Notes under the pieces: model-generated | Seen by the model: only the letters and a program-made list of their open reading frames with translations | What the model was told of the DNA's origin: nothing | The model's database searches: none | Shown: positions 59,622 through 64,000 of the stretch, one piece after another | Layout: each line of letters begins with the position of its first letter | Position numbering within the stretch: the first letter of the stretch is position 1 | DNA from: Diplocarpon mali | Taxonomy: Eukaryota; Ascomycota; Leotiomycetes; Helotiales; Drepanopezizaceae | Assembly: GCA_024741835.1 (NCBI GenBank) | Contig: JAENRP010000124.1 | Span: 45,131 to 109,130, forward strand | Direction of reading: 5' to 3' | Length of the DNA stretch: 64,000 nucleotides | Program-made: the position numbers and the translations under genes

Positions 59622-60957
59622 ATGGCGGTAGAACTACTCAATGAGGCCAACCACATCGGACATGCAATGATTGTGGGCGGGGGAGTCGCAGGCTGCATTC
59701 TCGCCAGTCGACTATGCTCCTCGCTACCAGAGCATCCAATTCTACTGCTCGAAGCTGGGCCAGAGCAGGACGATCGGGTTGCGCCGAGCATGGGCGTTGC
59801 GTTTTCGGATCCGAGTGATATCCAGTGGAACTATTTGTCCGTCCCGCAGGGTGCGCTGGAAGAAAAGATCGTGAGATGGTCTTGATTATCCATATTGTTT
59901 TGATGGGAACACCGAGAGGGAGGGTGGGGATGTTGCCGGGCTGACGTGACTACGTCCACCGTATGAGGACGATGCTGATCGAGAACAGATCAAGCAAAGT
60001 CAAGGCAAGGTCCTGGGAGGCTCCTCGGCAGTCAACTTCCAGGCCTGGACACGCGGATCTGCTGCGGATTTGTAAGTCACGGCACAACCTCGAGATCCGA
60101 AACTCTCTGAGGGCGAGCAGTGATAGATGGGCGTTGGAGGTGGGCAACGAGCGGTGGTCTTGGAGTGGCATGTTGCCTTACTTCGAGCGATCAGAGACCT
60201 ATTTTCCAGCGTGGGATGCACCGCAGACGAGACCTGATGCCCACGGATGTTCCAGCCCCATCCGAGTGCATTCTCCCCTCCTACAATCTCACATGCCCAA
60301 CAGTTGCTAATATCGTCCAGGTATCTCACACGTCTTCGTCAGGCAGCAGCTGCAACTACCCCTTAAAGGCCATGGTCGCCGATGTATTCGGCTCCGCGGG
60401 CCTGAGACGCAACTCCGACATCAACTCGGGAGACCCGCTCGGATGCGGCGAGTCTGCTTGTGCGACGTATCAAGGGAAACGGCAGTGGGCAGCTTCGTAT
60501 CCGCACGGGTCAAAGGTCACACTGTGGTCCTCTTTCCAAGCCTCGAAAGTGCTCGTTGTGGGAGAGCGGGCTGTGGGGGTTGAGACCCTCCGAGATGGCT
60601 CTGGGGTTGTAAAGGCCATGGCTCGCAGGGAAGTCATTGTCTGCTGTGGTGCTCAGAACTCGGCCAGGTTGCTTCTCCTCGGGTACCCCCCTCTTCTCCT
60701 TACCTCCAAGCCCAATCTATTGACTTCCTCGAGTGGCATCGGGCGTCCACGGCAGCGGGACGTGTGCGATGGGCCAGGTGCTAGACAGCGAGTGTCGGGT
60801 CGTGGGGGTCGAGAGGCCGCGGGTGGTGGACGCCAGTGTGTCTCCGTTTGCGATCGGGGCGCATGATCAAACCGCTGTCTACGCGGCTGCTGAGCTGGCG
60901 CGTTTCCCTCGCCGTCGGCGCGACCGATTGGCGCCATACCGCGCGTGGCGGACTGGC
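59622..60957 (+). pseudogene. GMC oxidoreductase relic with internal deletion
   Basis: Recognisable pieces of a glucose-methanol-choline oxidoreductase lie in order: the FAD-binding IVGGGVAGCILASRL (about 59669-59713), KVLGGSSAVNFQAWTRGSAA (about 60008-60070) after an intron with GTGAGA, DRWALEVGNERWSWSGMLPY after a second intron (about 60071-60120), the YPLKAMVADVFGSAGLRR block, and REVIVCCGAQNSARLLLLG. The C-terminal motif then appears directly (HGSGTCAMG, VVDASVSPFAIGAHDQTA, 60733-60905). The roughly 200 residues that normally separate the last two blocks are missing, and they are in another frame behind a TGA. One undetermined base (N) is at 59614. Intact relatives are 550-620 aa. Confidence 0.7.
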
Positions 60958-63321
60958 TGAGCGGTAGATGGCGGATGTCAATGCTGCCGAACACCGCGAG
61001 CGAGAGGGAAGATAGGGGGCTCGCTTAGCTCGCGGACGTTGTCATGGGCGGAGGAGAGTCCGCGTTTGGAGACGTTGCGACCGGAAGCTGGCAGGCTGTG
61101 TTGCCATCTGGGCTGATCCTTCTGTACTTGCATCCCTGCGGCCTACGGCGCATGCGATCCTGTCTGTCGGCGCTCAAGCAGAGAGCAAGCCTCCAAGACA
61201 AGATCTGTTGTTTACTTATTGTTTATGCAGCCCGTGCGGGGCGGGGATTTACCAAGCGCCACAATTCCTCTACCCGGTTCGTCCCTTCTACACAAACCGC
61301 TTGCTTCAGGCTAGGCCTTGACAACACCACTCTGCTTCTTTCCAAGCAGGCACCGCTATACCCTTACCCTGGACGTACGGTGATCGTGGATGGCTGCGCC
61401 GCCGAGATCATCACACTGAGAAGTCAGTATACCCCCCGTCTGGTGGCCGCCAGCAACTGGCGGCGCCTCCCTCGACGCCAAGAGAGAGGTTTGGGAAGAA
61501 TCCTCCCTCGGGATGTCGGCGCGGCGCTTGGTCGTGCTGCCGTGCAGGGGTGAGTTGTGGCGGGATAGAACAGAGGGCGCTTGGTAACGCTGCGGCGGCG
61601 GTGGCGGCGGCGGCGATCACGATAGACCTCGGGCGACGAACCGTACTCAAGAACGGACGGCTTGGAAAGAGCACTTTCCCCTCTCGTAGCATCTTGTATA
61701 CGTGATGTCTCTGCTCCCCCGCCGTCTCCGTCACGGCCTGGCGAGCCCTACCACAACAACCAAGATAAAACAACAGAAACAACACGTAGCGAGCCCGAAC
61801 GAGCACCCCCCGCGCCGACGCCCATCCACAGCGCCGGAGCGAGGCCCACAGGCCTCGCTGGCCGGGGTGGGTGGTCCAGATCGCAGCCACCGAACATATG
61901 CCGGCCCGTGCAGCGGGCACGGTGTCGGCGCGAGATGTGGGAAGCGGGATTCTCTCCCCAGAACTGCTGCTGTGATTTGTGAACTTGAGAGGGCATGTAA
62001 ACAATCCCACCCAAAATAAGAAGTAGATGAAGAAGAAGAAGGAGGGGAGAGTGAGCCTATCACTACATGGAGACGGGACAGCAGGCCTCGGGAGTCCCGT
62101 CTGCGGCTCGGGCACGGGGTAACGGAACTCGGGCGGGATTGTACTGCAGAGCGTGGGTGGTGGAGTAGCGATTCGCAGAGGCCGCCACGAGTAGTCGTCC
62201 TTGGAGAAGCAGGCGGAGAAAGGCCAAGTGCCTCGAACCTGGGCCTGTTGATGCTCCCTCGTACACGCACCGGAGTCATCTGTTGTGCTGATTGTCTCCC
62301 CCCCCCCTCCCTTTCTCTCTCTCGAACACGGGGCAGATTGGCTTCTTCGCCATCTGCCTCGGGGCACTCTTTACCGCACTTCGGATACCAGGGAGAAAAG
62401 ACGAGGAAGACGACGATGGAGAAAGTCTAATCCTCTGTCCTCCGCACGGGACAGGGATACACTGTACCAGTCGGGAGGTAGGTTTGCGTCCTGCCCCCAC
62501 CGTCCTCGGGGGGAGGAAAAGGACGGGAAGACCGAGTTGCGCGACTCGGCACCCTCTTGTTTTTTTTTCTTTCTTCTTCTTCCCCTTCTCATTCTCCTGT
62601 CGCGGCGACCCGGGGTCGCAAAACCTAGCCTGCCAGTCGCCACTGTCAGAGGCAATAGCACAGCACCCGGGGCATGGGCTCGTGTCTCGGGCTTGGAGGG
62701 ATCTACCTGAAGCCTTAGAAACCCTGGAAGCCGCCTGACTCGCTTGGCTGTTGTGAACGTCCTCTCGGTCCTGAGCCTGCTCATGACGTTACTCACGAGT
62801 CTGGAATCGATCAAGCAGATTACGCTTTTGCTGGGCAGGCTTCGAATCTGAATAGGACTCCGCCGCAGGCCAGACAGACACCATGCCAGCACCGCTTGCC
62901 CAGGGGGGGCTGGTTCGTATGGGTCGGCAAGGTTCGAGCATGCTTTCCCGAGCTGCTTGTCCGGCCCACGACGACGCCCCCGTTTGTGTTCCGAGAAGTC
63001 GGTTTCCCTGGGCCGGAGACGGGGTGTGAGAGATACTGGGGGTCTCTGCCTTCTTCGCCGCCGGCCAGACGAACACCACCGTTCGCACGCGTCCCGCGCC
63101 GAGGTAGATTTTCCGTGGGGTTGCAGCGCCACACGAGCCTCTGCGCGTGGTATTTGCGTGGCCGACGACAGAGGATGTGGTCTTCGAAGCAGAAGAGAAG
63201 AGAGCGAAGAAAGAGAGGAGTCGTGCAGCCGATCGACCGCGGGTCCTGCGCACCCCCACCCGCGCTCCGAGGCCGTGGCAACTCTTGCGGTCTGGCAGAC
63301 CGCGTGGGGGAGACGGGGGGG

Positions 63322-63384
63322 ACGGGGGAGAAGGGGGAGAAGGGGGAGCAGGGGGAGAAGGGGGAGCAGAGGGAGCAGAGGATC
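63322..63384. repeat. 9-bp minisatellite, GGGGGAGAA/GGGGGAGCA
   Basis: About seven copies of a purine-rich 9-mer that alternate GAA and GCA. On the minus strand the repeat reads Ser-Pro-Pro/Leu-Pro-Leu units. Confidence 0.8.
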
Positions 63385-63453
63385 CGAAGCGTGGGTGAAG
63401 ATGCCTGGGCTCCGGGGTGTGCGCTGTGCTCCCAAGATTCTCGCCCTTGAATA

Positions 63454-63534
63454 TTGATCTGCCAGATGAAGAGATGAGAATTGATCTGCCAGGTGAAGGG
63501 GGAAGAATTGATCGGCCAGATGAAGAGAGAAGAA
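63454..63534. repeat. 27-bp tandem repeat, three copies
   Basis: Copies at 63454-63480, 63481-63507 and 63508-63534, each beginning TTGATC(T/G)GCCAG and ending with a GAAGA-type purine stretch. On the plus strand they would encode the 9-residue unit IDLPDEEMR with substitutions. The length is a multiple of three and the phase is constant. Confidence 0.85.
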
Positions 63535-63630
63535 GGTTTGATACTGCGGTGACGAGCCAGGCCAGGCGGCCCGGGTCCCCGCCAACCCTCGAGTCTGCCT
63601 CCCCAGCCGTAGCCGTCCCGCCATCCCCCT

Positions 63631-63671
63631 TCCATCTCCTCCATCTCCTCCATCTCCTCCAACCTCCTCCA
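63631..63671. repeat. 9-bp pyrimidine minisatellite, CCATCTCCT
   Basis: About four copies of CCATCTCCT with a diverged fifth (CCAACCTCCT). Confidence 0.75.
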
Positions 63672-64000
63672 TCCCCCCTCCGGCCACCACTGCTCATTCT
63701 CTGAAAGCGTCGTCGCAGCGCGCCTCACGACTCCCACCCTCGGCGCCATGACTCGCTCGTACATCGTCTTTATACTTCCCAGCCGTCTCTCCCCTCGCCC
63801 TCCCCCTGCAGACGGGATCAAGATCTGCGCAGCTCCAACCCCCAGAAGACCCAGGGAGCCCAGCTCCCGGAATCCTCACCCAGCGTGCCAATCCCGTCCC
63901 GTCCCGTACCGTACCGCACCGCGACGGTCCAGGGGGGCGGCCTGACGATCCGGGGCTTGGAGACGTCGAACCGGATGATTGCATTGGGAATCGCTGGCCC

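Larger units (their letters stand above)
60958..64000. other. GC-rich low-complexity tail without genes
   Basis: About 3 kb rich in G/C runs and simple repeats. Long frames on the minus strand (e.g. 62367-61411, 63690-62371) are Pro/Ser/Arg-rich and open mainly because the sequence is GC-rich, so they are not accepted as genes. It contains the minisatellites listed separately. Confidence 0.5.

Noticed and set aside
60945..60970. tRNA-like A-box (GACTGGCTGAGCGGTAG)
   Set aside because: Matches the A-box but no B-box (GGTTCRANTCC) or acceptor stem pairing follows within 100 bp.
61411..63690. Two long minus-strand frames (about 318 and 439 codons)
   Set aside because: Pro/Ser/Arg-rich low complexity in GC-rich repeats, overlapped by equally long frames in other phases; GC content alone can keep frames open.

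Overview
The window looks like nuclear DNA of a filamentous ascomycete (Pezizomycotina). The evidence is densely packed genes on both strands, introns mostly 38-75 nt long with GTRNGT-type donors and CTRAY-type branch points, and a conserved fungal housekeeping gene set. A Leotiomycete-like origin is only an impression. Exon structures were worked out by hand; wherever a full model is given, the exon lengths sum to a multiple of three.

Layout. 1-18.7 kb is gene-dense: a GH125/Mug157 mannosidase (5'-truncated at the window edge), POL32 and RAD18 head-to-head, CHM7, TRS85, CCA1, TTI2, FIG4 and a J-domain protein. 18.7-25.6 kb is a gene-poor island holding a broken TPR-protein relic. 25.6-38.4 kb carries SUV3 head-to-head with a VAMP7/Nyv1-type R-SNARE, two small unrecognised gene candidates, an ENV9-like SDR head-to-head with a G-patch protein, and SEC1. 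38.4-40.9 kb is gene-poor with the N-terminal relic of an MFS transporter. 40.9-53.6 kb holds a 4E-T/EAP1-like candidate, then URB1 and IML1 head-to-head. 53.6-64 kb has no intact housekeeping gene: one unrecognised gene candidate, a decayed secreted cysteine-rich protein, a GMC oxidoreductase relic beside an undetermined base (N at 59614), and a GC-rich, minisatellite-bearing tail.

How the genes work together. Six of the intact genes act in membrane traffic, vacuole or nuclear-envelope biology (TRS85, CHM7, FIG4, the R-SNARE, SEC1, IML1). POL32 and RAD18 act in the same post-replication repair/translesion pathway and share a 193-bp promoter with several ACGCG (MCB-like) cores. CCA1, SUV3, URB1 and the 4E-T-like protein deal with RNA; TTI2 with PIKK kinase maturation.

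Points of most interest: the POL32-RAD18 shared promoter; a 15-nt micro-exon in the GH125 gene; an open 62-codon extension directly behind the SUV3 stop codon; the 4E-T-like protein with seven PPG-hydrophobic (GYF-ligand) motifs; and three or four dead accessory genes confined to the gene-poor islands. I found no CRISPR array, rRNA, credible tRNA or intact transposon.
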